Part shown: positions 8,807 to 17,858 of the stretch, one piece after another
Layout: every line of letters starts with the position of its first letter
Numbering within the stretch: the first letter of the stretch is position 1
The notes under the pieces: generated by a model
What the model was told of the DNA's origin: nothing
Database searches by the model: none
Seen by the model: the letters and a program-made list of their open reading frames with translations, nothing else
From: Gemmatimonadota bacterium
GTDB taxonomy: Bacteria; Gemmatimonadota; Gemmatimonadetes; Longimicrobiales; Gaopeijiaceae
Length of the DNA stretch: 64,000 bases
Direction: 5' to 3'
Assembly: GCA_009838975.1 (NCBI GenBank)
Contig: VXQO01000025.1
Location: 74,073 to 138,072 of the forward strand
Translations under genes and position numbers: made by a program

Positions 8807-10173
8807 GTCGCAGCCTCCTTCCGGCTGCTCATGGGCGGCGGCACGACCTCCTTCATTTCCGCGATCGCCACCGGCGGCAACAGTCGGGTGAAGAGCAGGA
8901 ACCAGAACCCGAACCACGCGAAGCTGCCCAGGAGGATGCCCATCTCGACATAGGAGGGACGGTAGAGCCCCCACGCCCATGGTTCGTACTCGTGGGAAAG
9001 CGAGGTCACGATGATGACGTAGCGCTCGAACCACATCCCGATGTTGATGAAGATCGAGATCACGAACAGGGCCGAAATAGACCTTCGCACCCGCTTGAAC
9101 CAGAGCATGAGCGGAATCAGACCGTTGCAGGTCAACATGATCCAGTTCGCCCACCAGTAGTGACCGAAGACCCGGTTCCAGAACGACCCTCGCTCGGGTG
9201 GCTCACCCGAATACCAGGCCAGGAAGTATTCGGTCATATAGGCGTAGAGCACGATGCTGCTGGTGAGCAGGCACAGCTTCGCCATCGCCTCGAAGTGCTT
9301 GACGGTAAGGTAGTCCTCGAGCCCGAAGTACTTCCTCATGGGCACGGCCAGCGTGATCACCAGCGCTACACCCGAGAAGATCGCCCCGGCAACGAAGTAG
9401 GGAGCGAAGATCGTGGTGTGCCACCCCGGAACGATCGCCATGGCGAAGTCCCATGACACGACGGAGTGCACCGAGAGTACGAGCGGCGTCGCCAGCGCGG
9501 CGAGATAGATATACGCCTTCGAGAAGTGGTGCCATTCGCGGTCCGTTCCTCGCCACCCCAGCGAGATGATCTGGTAGAACTTCTTGCGCAGCCCCCGGGC
9601 CTGGTCACGCGCCGCTGCGAGGTCGGGGATCGTTCCCAGGTAGAAGAAGACCGCCGACACGGTGAAGTAGGTCGTGATCGCAAACACGTCCCAGACGAGC
9701 GGCGACCGGAAGTTCGGCCAGAGGAATCGCGAGTTGGGGTATGGGATCAGCCAGTAGGCGTGCCACACCCGTCCCACGTGGATGAGCGGGAACAGGCCGG
9801 CCGTCATTACGGCAAAGACCGTCATCGCCTCCGATGCGCGGTAGATCGCCTGTCGCCAGGGCGCACGGAACAGGAAGAGGATGGCTGAAATCAGCGTGCC
9901 CGAGTGGGCGATGCCGACCCAGAACACGAATGTGGTGATATACACGCCCCATCCGACGGGAGCATTCAGCCCGGAGACGCCGATGCCCTGGTAGATCTGG
10001 TAGAACCACGATCCAAGGAAGACCGCGACACCCGCGGCGGCCATGGCGAAGAGCACCCACCACCCCCTGCCGGGGCGGGACAGAACCTTGAGCACATCGC
10101 GATTGACGGCCTCGTAGGTCGCTACATCGGGGTTGGGGAGCCCCCCGCGCTGTCTGGCGTCTGCCGTTGCCAT
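8803..10173 (-). CDS. actC: Alternative complex III subunit ActC (NrfD-like quinol-binding subunit)
   Basis: A 456-residue polytopic membrane protein of the NrfD/PsrC family with about ten helices. It has the conserved segments WGVYITTFVFWVGIAHSGTLISA (near residue 75), FPLIHVGRVWHAYWLIPYPN (near 130) and a histidine-rich PGWHTTIFAPYFVAGAIFSG. It carries the quinol site that feeds the iron-sulfur clusters of ActB. The ATG at 10173 lies 3 bases beyond the actB stop. Confidence 0.93.
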   Translation of the reverse strand: MATADARQRGGLPNPDVATYEAVNRDVLKVLSRPGRGWWVLFAMAAAGVAVFLGSWFYQIYQGIGVSGLNAPVGWGVYITTFVFWVGIAHSGTLISAILFLFRAPWRQAIYRASEAMTVFAVMTAGLFPLIHVGRVWHAYWLIPYPNSRFLWPNFRSPLVWDVFAITTYFTVSAVFFYLGTIPDLAAARDQARGLRKKFYQIISLGWRGTDREWHHFSKAYIYLAALATPLVLSVHSVVSWDFAMAIVPGWHTTIFAPYFVAGAIFSGVALVITLAVPMRKYFGLEDYLTVKHFEAMAKLCLLTSSIVLYAYMTEYFLAWYSGEPPERGSFWNRVFGHYWWANWIMLTCNGLIPLMLWFKRVRRSISALFVISIFINIGMWFERYVIIVTSLSHEYEPWAWGLYRPSYVEMGILLGSFAWFGFWFLLFTRLLPPVAIAEMKEVVPPPMSSRKEAAT

Positions 10174-10176
10174 GCG

Positions 10177-13100
10177 CTAGTGCCCGGCCTCTTCCACGTC
10201 GTGCAGGGTGACCTTCTGGAGGTAGTGGACGGCCGGCTGTGTGTTGATCAGTGCGTCGAGGACACGGTATGTGCGCTCGTTCTCGGCCAGGGCGGCCACC
10301 CGCGAATCGTGATCCTTGATGTTCCCGAAGGTGATGACGTCGCTCGGACAGACGCTCTGGCACGCCGTGTAGACCTCTCCGTCGCGCACTTCGCGCCCTT
10401 CCACCGCCGCCCGGTTCCCCACCTCTCTGATTCGCTGGACACAGAAGGTGCACTTTTCCATGACGCCGTTGTCCCGGACAGTGACGTCGGGATTGAACTG
10501 CCAGTTCATCGGCTCGGGAATCTGCTGTGTGTATCGGTACCAGTTGAAGACGCGGACCTTGTAGGGACAGTTGTTCGCACAGTAGCGCGTTCCGACGCAG
10601 CGGTTGTACGCCTGCGCGTTCAGCCCGTCCGGCGTATGGTAGGCCGCGAACACGGGGCAGACAGGTTCGCATGGCGCGTTGTTGCAATGCTGGCAGAGCA
10701 TCGGCAGGAAGCGGATGTCCACCGGCCCCGAGTGCGAAGCGTCCACGGTCTCGTAGTACCGTTCGATGCGCAGCCAGTGCATCTCCCGCCCCATCGTGGC
10801 CTGTACCTCGCCGACCCAGGGGATGTTGTTCTCGGCCTGACAGGCCGTGACGCAGGCACCGCACCCCGTACACTTGTCGAGGTCCATCGCCATCGCCCAC
10901 CTCGGATGGTCCTCGCCGTAGTATCCGAAGTCGGAACCCGGAAGCGGGAAGTCCTGGGCGCGGCCCTCGGTCTCCACCGTGCGGAACCCGCCTCCTTCCT
11001 GGAGCTCCCGGAGTTGGCCGTGACCCCCTTCTGCAGCGTGATCCGTTTCGTCGGAGGCGTGTCCGAGCGCCGAAAGCGCCACCGCCGGGGTGACGTTGCG
11101 GTCGTCCTGGTCGCTGGAACCCTCGGGCGATGTCAGCCAGCGCCACGCCCCGGTGGGGGTGACCGTTGCCCGCGTCGACACGAGCGCCTGTGCCCCGGAA
11201 CCCGCGTCGGTCGCAGCGCCCAGAAGCGTCATCGGATTGACGCCGTTTCCATCGGCGAACTGACCGTAGTTGGTGTGGCCACCACCCATCGCGACGGCTA
11301 CCGCGTCCTCACGTATGCCAGGGTAGGGCCAGACCGGCACCTCAACGGCTCCCTCGGCGGTGGCCACGCTCACGACATCGCCCTCGCGGAGCCCCAGCCG
11401 CTCCAGGGTTGCAGGATTCACCTCCACCCAGGAATGCCACATCACCTTCGATACCGGATCCGGCAACTCCAGCAGCCACGGGCGGTTGGCGTGGCTCCCG
11501 TCGCCGAAGCGAGGCGAGGGGTAAACCAGCAGCGTCAACTCGCCGTCGCCGTCAATCCCGGGCGCGTCGAAGCGAACCGCGGTCTCGGGGGCCTGCAGTC
11601 CGGTTACCTGAGGCGTCTGATCGCCATAGGACACCGAACCCGTGCGAAGCGCCGCTCGCCACAGCGCATTCGGATCACCGGTGAGGCCTGCTGCTTCGCC
11701 GTTTTCGCCCAGCCAGCCGTCAAACGCGGCTCGCAGGTATTCGTGGAAGGTTGCCGCGCCGGCGTCGTGGCCAAGCCGGCGCCCCACGTCCAGGAGCACG
11801 TCGGCCATAGGCCGGGAATCGAACATGGGAAGGGGACGCATCGCCGGTTGCCGAACGGCATAGGTTCCCGGTCCCGGCATGGCGTCTCCCCACGACTCCA
11901 GGGGGTGCGTGTCGGGGAGAACGAGGTCGGCGAGGGCCGCGGTCTCGTCCAGCGTGGTCGCAAACGCGACCTTGAACGGAACCCGCGAAAACCCGTCCTC
12001 AAAACCGGATGCGGGCGGCAGTGTGTAGGCGGGATTGGTCCCGGACACGACAGCCACGCCGTAGGTGCCCGCGCCCATGTTTGCGATCGTGCCGGCCAGG
12101 GAAGCGTCGCCAGGTGCGCCGGATTCGGCAGCGGCGTCGATGTGGAGCGCTTGGCCGAGGCTGCCCGCCGCCACATTCAGGATCAGCACCGCAAGGTTCG
12201 CCGCGGTAGCCCCCTCGTGATGACCCGCCAGACCCGGTCCGAGCGCAAGCGCGGCACCCTCGGCGAACTGATCCGCCAGTGCGTTCAGGGCGTCGACTTC
12301 GACACCTGCGACCCGGGCGGCCTGCTCCAGCGTGTACCCGGAGACCATGTCCGTGTAGGGTCCGGCGTCGCTCCCGCGCCGGACCAGCTCTCCGGCGAGT
12401 GCCAGGGCGATCTGGGCTTCGGCGCCGGACCGTGCCGGGATCCATTCGTCCGCGTTCTGCCCGGTCAGCGAAAGCCGGGGACCGACGAACACGAACTTGC
12501 CCTTGTCGCCGTCGTCCACGCCGTGCATCCGGGCGAAGTCGGCAGCGAACTTCACCGGTGACAGCCACGTCTCCAGGAAGTCGGCGCCGAAGGAGACCAG
12601 CAGGCGCGCGGCCGCAATGTCATATCGGGGCAGCGTATTCACGCCGAAAGCGATGTTGACCGCAGCACGGAGCGGAGCATCGTCGAGCGGGTCGTGGACT
12701 ACACGTTCCCCGTTCAGGGCGGCCAGGAAGCCATCCAGCAGCGCTCCCTCGGTCGGCCCCTTCCGTCCGGTCAGGAAGAGCGGCCGGCCACCGGCGCCCA
12801 GCCGCTCGGTCAGCAACCCGATCGCCTCGTCCCAACTGATCGCTTCGAAGCCGTTGGCCCCGGCCCGCATCGGGCTGGCGAGGCGATCCGGGTTGTAGAG
12901 CCCCTGCAGCGCCGACACGCCACGCGAACACAGACCGCCGCCTGAAACCGGATGATCCGGGTTGCCCTCGATCATGACCGCGCGACCTTCGCGGGTCCGA
13001 ACGCGGATTCCACACCCGCTGGGGCACTCGCCACAGGTGGACGAATACCAGGTGGCGACCCCGGGCGTGATCTCCTCGGGAGGGACCACATAGGGGATCA

Positions 13101-13200
13101 GGCGCTCGATTTCGCCGGTGGAGCATCCGGCAACGGTCGCCCCCGCACTGCCCGCGCCGAGGACCTTCAGGAACTCCCTCCGCCTGAGACCGTCGCTCAT
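10177..13200 (-). CDS. actB: Alternative complex III subunit ActB (fused molybdopterin-oxidoreductase-like and iron-sulfur protein)
   Basis: A 1007-residue peripheral subunit. The N-terminus is a twin-arginine signal (RRREFLKVLGAGSAG) with a possible lipobox VAGC. The large first domain resembles the catalytic subunit of molybdopterin oxidoreductases; its cysteine motif C-x2-C-x3-C with a distal LCSRG is intact, although characterised ActB proteins hold no molybdenum. The last roughly 250 residues form a four-cluster ferredoxin-like domain with CTGCGACVTAC, CQHCNNAPCEPVC, CVGTRYCANNCPYKV and CTFC motifs. This is the single-chain ActB form. It lies between actA and actC with short gaps. Confidence 0.95.
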   Translation of the reverse strand: MSDGLRRREFLKVLGAGSAGATVAGCSTGEIERLIPYVVPPEEITPGVATWYSSTCGECPSGCGIRVRTREGRAVMIEGNPDHPVSGGGLCSRGVSALQGLYNPDRLASPMRAGANGFEAISWDEAIGLLTERLGAGGRPLFLTGRKGPTEGALLDGFLAALNGERVVHDPLDDAPLRAAVNIAFGVNTLPRYDIAAARLLVSFGADFLETWLSPVKFAADFARMHGVDDGDKGKFVFVGPRLSLTGQNADEWIPARSGAEAQIALALAGELVRRGSDAGPYTDMVSGYTLEQAARVAGVEVDALNALADQFAEGAALALGPGLAGHHEGATAANLAVLILNVAAGSLGQALHIDAAAESGAPGDASLAGTIANMGAGTYGVAVVSGTNPAYTLPPASGFEDGFSRVPFKVAFATTLDETAALADLVLPDTHPLESWGDAMPGPGTYAVRQPAMRPLPMFDSRPMADVLLDVGRRLGHDAGAATFHEYLRAAFDGWLGENGEAAGLTGDPNALWRAALRTGSVSYGDQTPQVTGLQAPETAVRFDAPGIDGDGELTLLVYPSPRFGDGSHANRPWLLELPDPVSKVMWHSWVEVNPATLERLGLREGDVVSVATAEGAVEVPVWPYPGIREDAVAVAMGGGHTNYGQFADGNGVNPMTLLGAATDAGSGAQALVSTRATVTPTGAWRWLTSPEGSSDQDDRNVTPAVALSALGHASDETDHAAEGGHGQLRELQEGGGFRTVETEGRAQDFPLPGSDFGYYGEDHPRWAMAMDLDKCTGCGACVTACQAENNIPWVGEVQATMGREMHWLRIERYYETVDASHSGPVDIRFLPMLCQHCNNAPCEPVCPVFAAYHTPDGLNAQAYNRCVGTRYCANNCPYKVRVFNWYRYTQQIPEPMNWQFNPDVTVRDNGVMEKCTFCVQRIREVGNRAAVEGREVRDGEVYTACQSVCPSDVITFGNIKDHDSRVAALAENERTYRVLDALINTQPAVHYLQKVTLHDVEEAGH

Positions 13201-13219
13201 GAGCGCACCGACCGAAGTC

Positions 13220-13777
13220 CTAGTAGTGACATACCGTGCAATCGCGGGACGCCCCGCGCTCGAGATGGCAGGAAACGCACCAACCCATCTTGAGATTCCC
13301 TGCGGCGGGATCCATCTCGGTCAGCACCCCCATCTCCTGCACCTCGCCGTGGCAGGTCTGACACTCGACCCCGGCGGCAACATGGCGGAAGTGCGGGAAG
13401 TTGACGTGGTCGGAGACCTTGTAGATCCGGCGCCAGGGAATCGGCGTCCCGGAGTCGTGGTACTCGCGCACCTTGAGCACTTCTGCGGGGTTGTTCCTGC
13501 CGCTGATGGCTCCCTCGCGATGACACCCGATGCAGGTCGCCACGGGCGGAATCCCGGCATCGACGGACCGCTCCGCGGAAAAGTGGCAGTACTGGCAATC
13601 GATAAGCCACTGTCCGGCGTGCGTGTCGTGGGGAAACTGGATGGGCTGCGACAATTCCCCCTGTTCGGCCATCCCGGTATCGCCTTCGTCTTCGGGAGCC
13701 TGTCGGCTACCGATCAACGCGACTGCCAACAGGATCGGGGCCAGGCAAGCCCCGGCCACCAGCCACAACCGTTTCAT
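13220..13777 (-). CDS. actA: Alternative complex III subunit ActA (pentahaem cytochrome c)
   Basis: A 185-residue membrane-anchored periplasmic cytochrome. One N-terminal helix (about residues 5-24) is followed by five CxxCH haem sites: CQYCH 61-65, CIGCH 82-86, CQTCH 139-143, CVSCH 167-171 and CTVCH 180-184. Five haems on an N-terminal anchor, followed by actB, is the diagnostic ActA arrangement. It is the first gene of the six-gene operon, about 77 bases downstream of a well-formed promoter. Confidence 0.95.
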   Translation of the reverse strand: MKRLWLVAGACLAPILLAVALIGSRQAPEDEGDTGMAEQGELSQPIQFPHDTHAGQWLIDCQYCHFSAERSVDAGIPPVATCIGCHREGAISGRNNPAEVLKVREYHDSGTPIPWRRIYKVSDHVNFPHFRHVAAGVECQTCHGEVQEMGVLTEMDPAAGNLKMGWCVSCHLERGASRDCTVCHY

Positions 13778-13860
13778 ATGGGGGTAGGCATCGAGGTCCG
13801 TTGCCGGACCTGGTTACTGGGTTGGTAAGGGTCGACCGAACGGCGGCAAAACGCCGACGC

Positions 13861-13889
13861 AAGGTAGGTGAGGCACCCGGCGATGTCAA
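13861..13889 (-). promoter_or_regulatory. Predicted sigma-70 promoter of the actABCDEF operon
   Basis: On the minus strand a perfect TTGACA (13889-13884) is followed after exactly 17 bases by TACCTT (13866-13861). Transcription would start near 13854, giving a leader of about 77 bases before actA. The -10 is a weak match to TATAAT, but similar TANCT hexamers occur upstream of other genes here. Confidence 0.6.
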
Positions 13890-13986
13890 CGAGCCCGAGT
13901 GCGTCCACATGAGGTCACGGACGGCCGGTCCATGACCCGGTCCGCCGGGGTGCGCCGGCCATGCCGGTTCGCTAGACTAGAACGCC

Positions 13987-14310
13987 ATGGAGTCGAAGCG
14001 TACCCCCCCTGCCAGCTCCGCCGGCGCGAGTTCGCCCGACCACGGCGGCGGCGACGCCCCGGGCGTGCACCTGACGACCTTCACTCACGAAGGCAGGTTC
14101 TGGGACGTGTTCCTGAAGGTTGTCGAAGACCCGGCAGACCCGGATTCCTGCAGGGCCCGACTCCGTTTTCTGCCGGCCGACCGAGGCGACCACGAGGAAC
14201 CTGTTGAAACGGCGGTCGTCATTATCGAGGCCAGCTACGCGGAAGCGCTGGAAGTCGCCCGCGGGTACGACCGCTATCATTTGTCGGCGATGCTCCGTTC
14301 CGTCACTTGA
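13987..14310 (+). CDS. Hypothetical protein, overlapping the glutamine amidotransferase gene
   Basis: A 107-residue acidic, soluble protein that I do not recognise. The first 30 residues are low-complexity (Pro/Ser/Ala/Gly). The rest (from about VHLTTFTHEGRFWDVFLKVVED) looks like a small alpha/beta domain. It overlaps the next gene by TTGA, supporting a real, cotranslated gene. A TAGACT hexamer at 13973-13978 lies only 8 bases before the ATG and there is no ribosome-binding site, so the mRNA may be leaderless. The ATG at 13987 is the natural start. Confidence 0.65.
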   Translation: MESKRTPPASSAGASSPDHGGGDAPGVHLTTFTHEGRFWDVFLKVVEDPADPDSCRARLRFLPADRGDHEEPVETAVVIIEASYAEALEVARGYDRYHLSAMLRSVT

Positions 14311-15068
14311 ATCCGCAATCGGACTCCCCGACCTCTCGCGACACCGAGGCTCTTCACTGTCTCCTTCTGCAGGTTCGCGACGCCGACGACCCCATGGGGC
14401 CCCACGAGCTGGTTTCCTTCCAGCGAATCCTGTCACCGTTCGCAGTCCGGATCTCCATCTTCGATCTTCTCGAGCGGTCGCTTCTGCCCCGGGATCTTGA
14501 AGGCGTCGACCTGGTGCTGATGGGGGGCAGCGGCAAGTACTCGGCCACGAGCACCGATCCCTGGTTGGAAACTGCACTCGATTCGCTGCGCCTCGTACAT
14601 GCGTCGCAGGTGCCCGCGTTTGCGTCTTGCTGGGGCTTTCAGGGGATGGCGGCCGCCATGGGTGGGGAGGTCGTACATGACCGTGGGCGGGCCGAGGTGG
14701 GCACGCACGAACTTGTGTTGACGAGCGCGGGGCGCGCCGATCCCGTCTTCGAGTACCTCGGAAGTCCCTTCCGCGCCCAGTTCGGTCATGAGGACCTGGT
14801 GGAGACGCTGCCGCCACGCACCACCCTGCTCGCCTCTTCGGCGAAGGTGGTCAATCAGGCGTATCGCTTCGAGGACGCTCCCATCTACTGTACCCAGTTC
14901 CACCCTGAACTCGACGCCGACGGCCTTCGCTCCCGCTTCCTGACCTACCCCAGGTACGCTGCGTACATCGCTGGCACCACGCTGGAGGAACTGCTGGAGA
15001 ACCTCGAGAACACCCCGGACGCCGAACGGCTCGTCCGTCGTTTCGTTGAACTGCACGTCATGCGATAG
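14307..15068 (+). CDS. Class I glutamine amidotransferase-like protein
   Basis: A 253-residue protein with the full GATase-1 triad: nucleophile Cys108 in ASCWGFQGMA, and His199 and Glu201 in CTQFHPELD. The VLMGGSGKYSA segment near residue 70 is the usual oxyanion-strand region. Stand-alone GATase-1 proteins can be gamma-glutamyl hydrolases or amidotransferase partners; no synthetase partner lies beside it, so the substrate is unknown. The start is TTG within a TTGA overlap with the upstream small gene. Confidence 0.85.
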   Translation: MNPQSDSPTSRDTEALHCLLLQVRDADDPMGPHELVSFQRILSPFAVRISIFDLLERSLLPRDLEGVDLVLMGGSGKYSATSTDPWLETALDSLRLVHASQVPAFASCWGFQGMAAAMGGEVVHDRGRAEVGTHELVLTSAGRADPVFEYLGSPFRAQFGHEDLVETLPPRTTLLASSAKVVNQAYRFEDAPIYCTQFHPELDADGLRSRFLTYPRYAAYIAGTTLEELLENLENTPDAERLVRRFVELHVMR

Positions 15069-15107
15069 CGGAGCGAACGCAAAGGCCGCCGCACCGCGCA
15101 ACCGCTC

Positions 15108-16367
15108 TCAGGCCGTCCTTACCCAGCGCACCAGCTCGCGGAGTGTGGGCCGCTTCCCCTGCATCAGAATGCCCACGCGGTAGATGCGGCCCGCCACCCA
15201 GGCCGTGCCCACCAGCGCCAGGGCCATGAAAACGAGCGACAACGCCACCATCCACCAGGGCACGGCCCCCGCAACCGCCCGCGGGAACATCATTACCGGG
15301 CTGAAGTAGGGGAACAGCGCGACCCAGTCCATCCAGGCGAAGCCGCCACCCTCGATCGTGGTCATCTGCATGATGAAGGGAACGACCAGGAGCATCACCA
15401 AGGGGAACTGGGCCTGCTGCGCGTCTTCCTCGGTGCTGCACATGGCGCCCACGGCCGCGAACAGCGCGGCGAACAGGAAGTAGCCCAGGAGGAAATAGAC
15501 GGCAAGCAGGGCAATGTCTCCCGCACCGGGAAGGTACTGGAGGAAACCGCCCAGCTCCGTCGATGGGAACTGTGCCGCGATGAAGGGGATGCCGAAGAGG
15601 GCCAGTACCGCGCCGGAGCCTGCCCAGATTCCCACCTGCGTCAGCCCCATCGAACCAACACCGAGAACCTTGCCCAGCATCAGCCGCCACGGAGTGACCG
15701 ATGAGATCACCACCTCGACGACACGATTGCGCTTCTCGTCCAGGACGGAGCGCAGCACGTATTGCCCGTACAGAATCATCGTCAGGTAGAGGAGGAATGC
15801 GCCGGCGAAGCCCGTCGCGATGCCCCTGATCCGTGCCACCTCGGCGCCCTCGCCGCCCGTGCTCTCCACCACCGACTCGTAGTCGAGCTGCCCCCCTTCT
15901 ATCAGCGCACGCACCGTCCCCGCGCTTTCCATCGTGGACAGATGGAGTTCCAGCGCCGTTTCCACCACCGCGCTTTCGAACAGGGCCCGGCGAAGGGCGC
16001 TCGGCGAGTCCTTGCCCCGGTACGCGAATACCCCTTCGGAAAGCGTCAGGTCGTCGAGGACCAGATACCCCTCGAGTTCGTCCTCCAGGACCCGCCGATC
16101 GAGCTCGTCCAGCGCCACGACCCTGTCGACGAGTTCCATCTCGTAGCCGTAGGACTGGACCCGGCGGGCCACTTCGTCTCCGATCCGCCCGGTGTAGTCG
16201 ACGAGTGCGAGCTCGCGCTGCGAGCGTTCGGCCTGGATGCCGAGAAACGCACTGAGCCCGATCATGCCGAGCATCAAGACCGGAATCGCGATGGTCGAAA
16301 GAATGAACCCCTTCGTCTTCACACGCTCCAGGTACTCGCGCCGCAGAACGATCCAGACCTGTCTCAT
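15108..16367 (-). CDS. ABC-2 type transporter permease (NatB-like)
   Basis: A 419-residue membrane subunit with the ABC-2/NatB layout: one N-terminal helix (about residues 22-44, in GFILSTIAIPVLMLGMIGLSAF), a periplasmic domain of about 140 residues, then five or six helices from about residue 185. The conserved VLDEKRNRVVEVVISSVTPWRLMLGK segment near 205-230 is the coupling region of this family. Its ATG overlaps the stop of the ATPase gene (ATGA). Related systems export sodium ions, drugs or peptides; the substrate is not evident. Confidence 0.9.
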   Translation of the reverse strand: MRQVWIVLRREYLERVKTKGFILSTIAIPVLMLGMIGLSAFLGIQAERSQRELALVDYTGRIGDEVARRVQSYGYEMELVDRVVALDELDRRVLEDELEGYLVLDDLTLSEGVFAYRGKDSPSALRRALFESAVVETALELHLSTMESAGTVRALIEGGQLDYESVVESTGGEGAEVARIRGIATGFAGAFLLYLTMILYGQYVLRSVLDEKRNRVVEVVISSVTPWRLMLGKVLGVGSMGLTQVGIWAGSGAVLALFGIPFIAAQFPSTELGGFLQYLPGAGDIALLAVYFLLGYFLFAALFAAVGAMCSTEEDAQQAQFPLVMLLVVPFIMQMTTIEGGGFAWMDWVALFPYFSPVMMFPRAVAGAVPWWMVALSLVFMALALVGTAWVAGRIYRVGILMQGKRPTLRELVRWVRTA

Positions 16368-17314
16368 CGCGCACCTCCCATCGCCGCCATCGGGGGTTCC
16401 TCGGCCTGTTCGCCCGCGTGCCGGACGAAGATCTCTCGCAGGCTCGGTTCCAGCACCTCGAATCGCCGCAGCGCGACCCCGGCTTCCATGGCCGCAGCCA
16501 GTATTGCGTCGTATTGGGCCTGGTCGACTGCCGAAAGGTGGTGAGCGTCGTCCACCCTCTCGATGTCACGGATGCCCAGCCGCATGAGCCACCGGTCGTC
16601 GCCCTCGAACTCCACGGCCACGGCACCGGAGCGCTCCCGCCGCTTGAGCTTCTTCAGGTCGCCGTCCAGCACCTTGCGGGACCTGGAGATCAGGCAGACC
16701 CGTTCGCAGAGACGTTCCGCCTGCTCCATCAGGTGCGTCGAAAAGAGAATCGTCTTGCCCCGCTCCCGCTCCTCGCGGACGATCGCCTCGAGTACGTCCT
16801 GATTGATGGGATCGAGCCCGCTGAAGGGCTCGTCCAGGATCAGCATGTCGGGATCGTGCAACACGGTGCCGATGAACTGGACCTTCTGCTGCATGCCCTT
16901 GGACAGTTCCTGGACCTTCTTCCCGGACCACTCCGCGAGCCCCAGCCGTTCCAGCCAGTGGCCCGCCCTGGACCGGGCCATCTGCCGGGTCAGACCCCTC
17001 AACTCACCCAGGAACACCAGCTGCTCCAGCACCTTCATCTTCTCGTAGACACCGCGTTCCTCCGGCAGATACCCCACGCGGCTCCTGCGGGCGAAATCGG
17101 GGAATCCCCCAAACAACTCGACCGTTCCGCGATCGGGGAGCAGGATGGCCATGATCATGCGGATCATCGTCGTCTTGCCGGAGCCGTTCGGGCCCAGCAA
17201 CCCCACTATCGCGCCGCGGGGGATGTCAAGGTCGAAGTCGGAGACCGCCGTGTGCGAACCGAAAGACTTGGTCACACCCGACAGCCTTACCGCGAGTTCT
17301 GTCACTGTCCACAC
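16364..17314 (-). CDS. ABC transporter ATP-binding protein (NatA-like)
   Basis: A nucleotide-binding subunit of about 316 residues. Walker A is GPNGSGKTT (near 40-48), the signature is LSKGMQQKVQ and Walker B is LILDEPFSGLD, followed by the His-loop STHLMEQAERLC. The C-terminal region of about 80 residues (VAVEFEGDDRWL...) is the DUF4162-type tail found on NatA-like ATPases. The annotated start is GTG at 17314. A second in-frame GTG at 17305 has better GGAG spacing (8 bases) and may be the true start. It drives the permease encoded directly downstream. Confidence 0.92.
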   Translation of the reverse strand: MWTVTELAVRLSGVTKSFGSHTAVSDFDLDIPRGAIVGLLGPNGSGKTTMIRMIMAILLPDRGTVELFGGFPDFARRSRVGYLPEERGVYEKMKVLEQLVFLGELRGLTRQMARSRAGHWLERLGLAEWSGKKVQELSKGMQQKVQFIGTVLHDPDMLILDEPFSGLDPINQDVLEAIVREERERGKTILFSTHLMEQAERLCERVCLISRSRKVLDGDLKKLKRRERSGAVAVEFEGDDRWLMRLGIRDIERVDDAHHLSAVDQAQYDAILAAAMEAGVALRRFEVLEPSLREIFVRHAGEQAEEPPMAAMGGAR

Positions 17315-17489
17315 TCCGTTTGTCAGTGGCTCCTGGGCTGCCTCGCAGGCGATTGCGGGGAAGGTACGCCCTTCGCGCGGCGAGTGCCCGGATGGGTACG
17401 GAAGCCAACCTGGAATGATTCAACGGCTTGGGGCAACGCCGTTTACCCGATCCGCACGCGACATTGCAGCCAGTTCGGGGGAAATTGAT

Positions 17490-17536
17490 TATATTTTTCG
17501 AGTATCGGGATCCTGTTGCGGGTCGACGGCGCCGTC
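17490..17536 (+). promoter_or_regulatory. AT-rich promoter-like patch and palindrome upstream of the AbrB-fold gene
   Basis: This is the only notable content of the 319-base gap 17315-17633. TATATT (17490-17495, 5/6 match to a -10) sits in an unusually AT-rich patch for this genome; no convincing -35 is at the right distance (TTGCAG at 17464 is 20 bases away). A perfect 12-base palindrome, GACGGCGCCGTC, follows at 17525-17536, inside the predicted leader, and could be an operator. The ribosome-binding site AAGGAG of the next gene is at 17623-17628. Confidence 0.35.
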
Positions 17537-17633
17537 ACTTCAGACCGGTCCAATGAGGTCGCCAGCGGAGAGGATCAGGGAAGATGGATCCCGGCGGACC
17601 TGTCGGGACTTGTTGAGTATCGAAGGAGTTTGA

Positions 17634-17825
17634 GTGGCAATCTACCGAACGCTCTACTATGGGGATGTGACGGTCGGAACAGGGGGGCGGCTGACCATCC
17701 CCCTGGGTATTCGAGCGGATTGCGGCATTCGGAAGGGCGACACGTTGACAGTTCGTGTGGAGGAAACGCCCAGGGGGACCCGTCAGCTGGTCATGTGGCG
17801 GAACGAACCCGATTCCGAGGACTGA
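17634..17825 (+). CDS. AbrB/MazE/SpoVT-fold DNA-binding protein
   Basis: A 63-residue protein with the swapped-hairpin AbrB fold: VTVGTGGRLTIPLGIRADCGIRKGDTLTVRVEE corresponds to the R-x-TIP...LGI..GD core of the family. Such proteins are antitoxins or small transcription regulators. No toxin gene follows: the next gene is convergent and unrelated, so this is an orphan. The start is GTG at 17634, supported by AAGGAG five bases upstream. Confidence 0.8.
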   Translation: MAIYRTLYYGDVTVGTGGRLTIPLGIRADCGIRKGDTLTVRVEETPRGTRQLVMWRNEPDSED

Positions 17826-17858
17826 TCTGTCACGCGAAAGCCCCGGCGGCCACCGCGG

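Noticed and set aside
9904-12561. An 885-codon open frame on the plus strand opposite actB and actC
   Set aside because: It is antisense to strongly recognisable ActB/ActC and has no family-like motifs; long shadow frames are expected in high-GC DNA.
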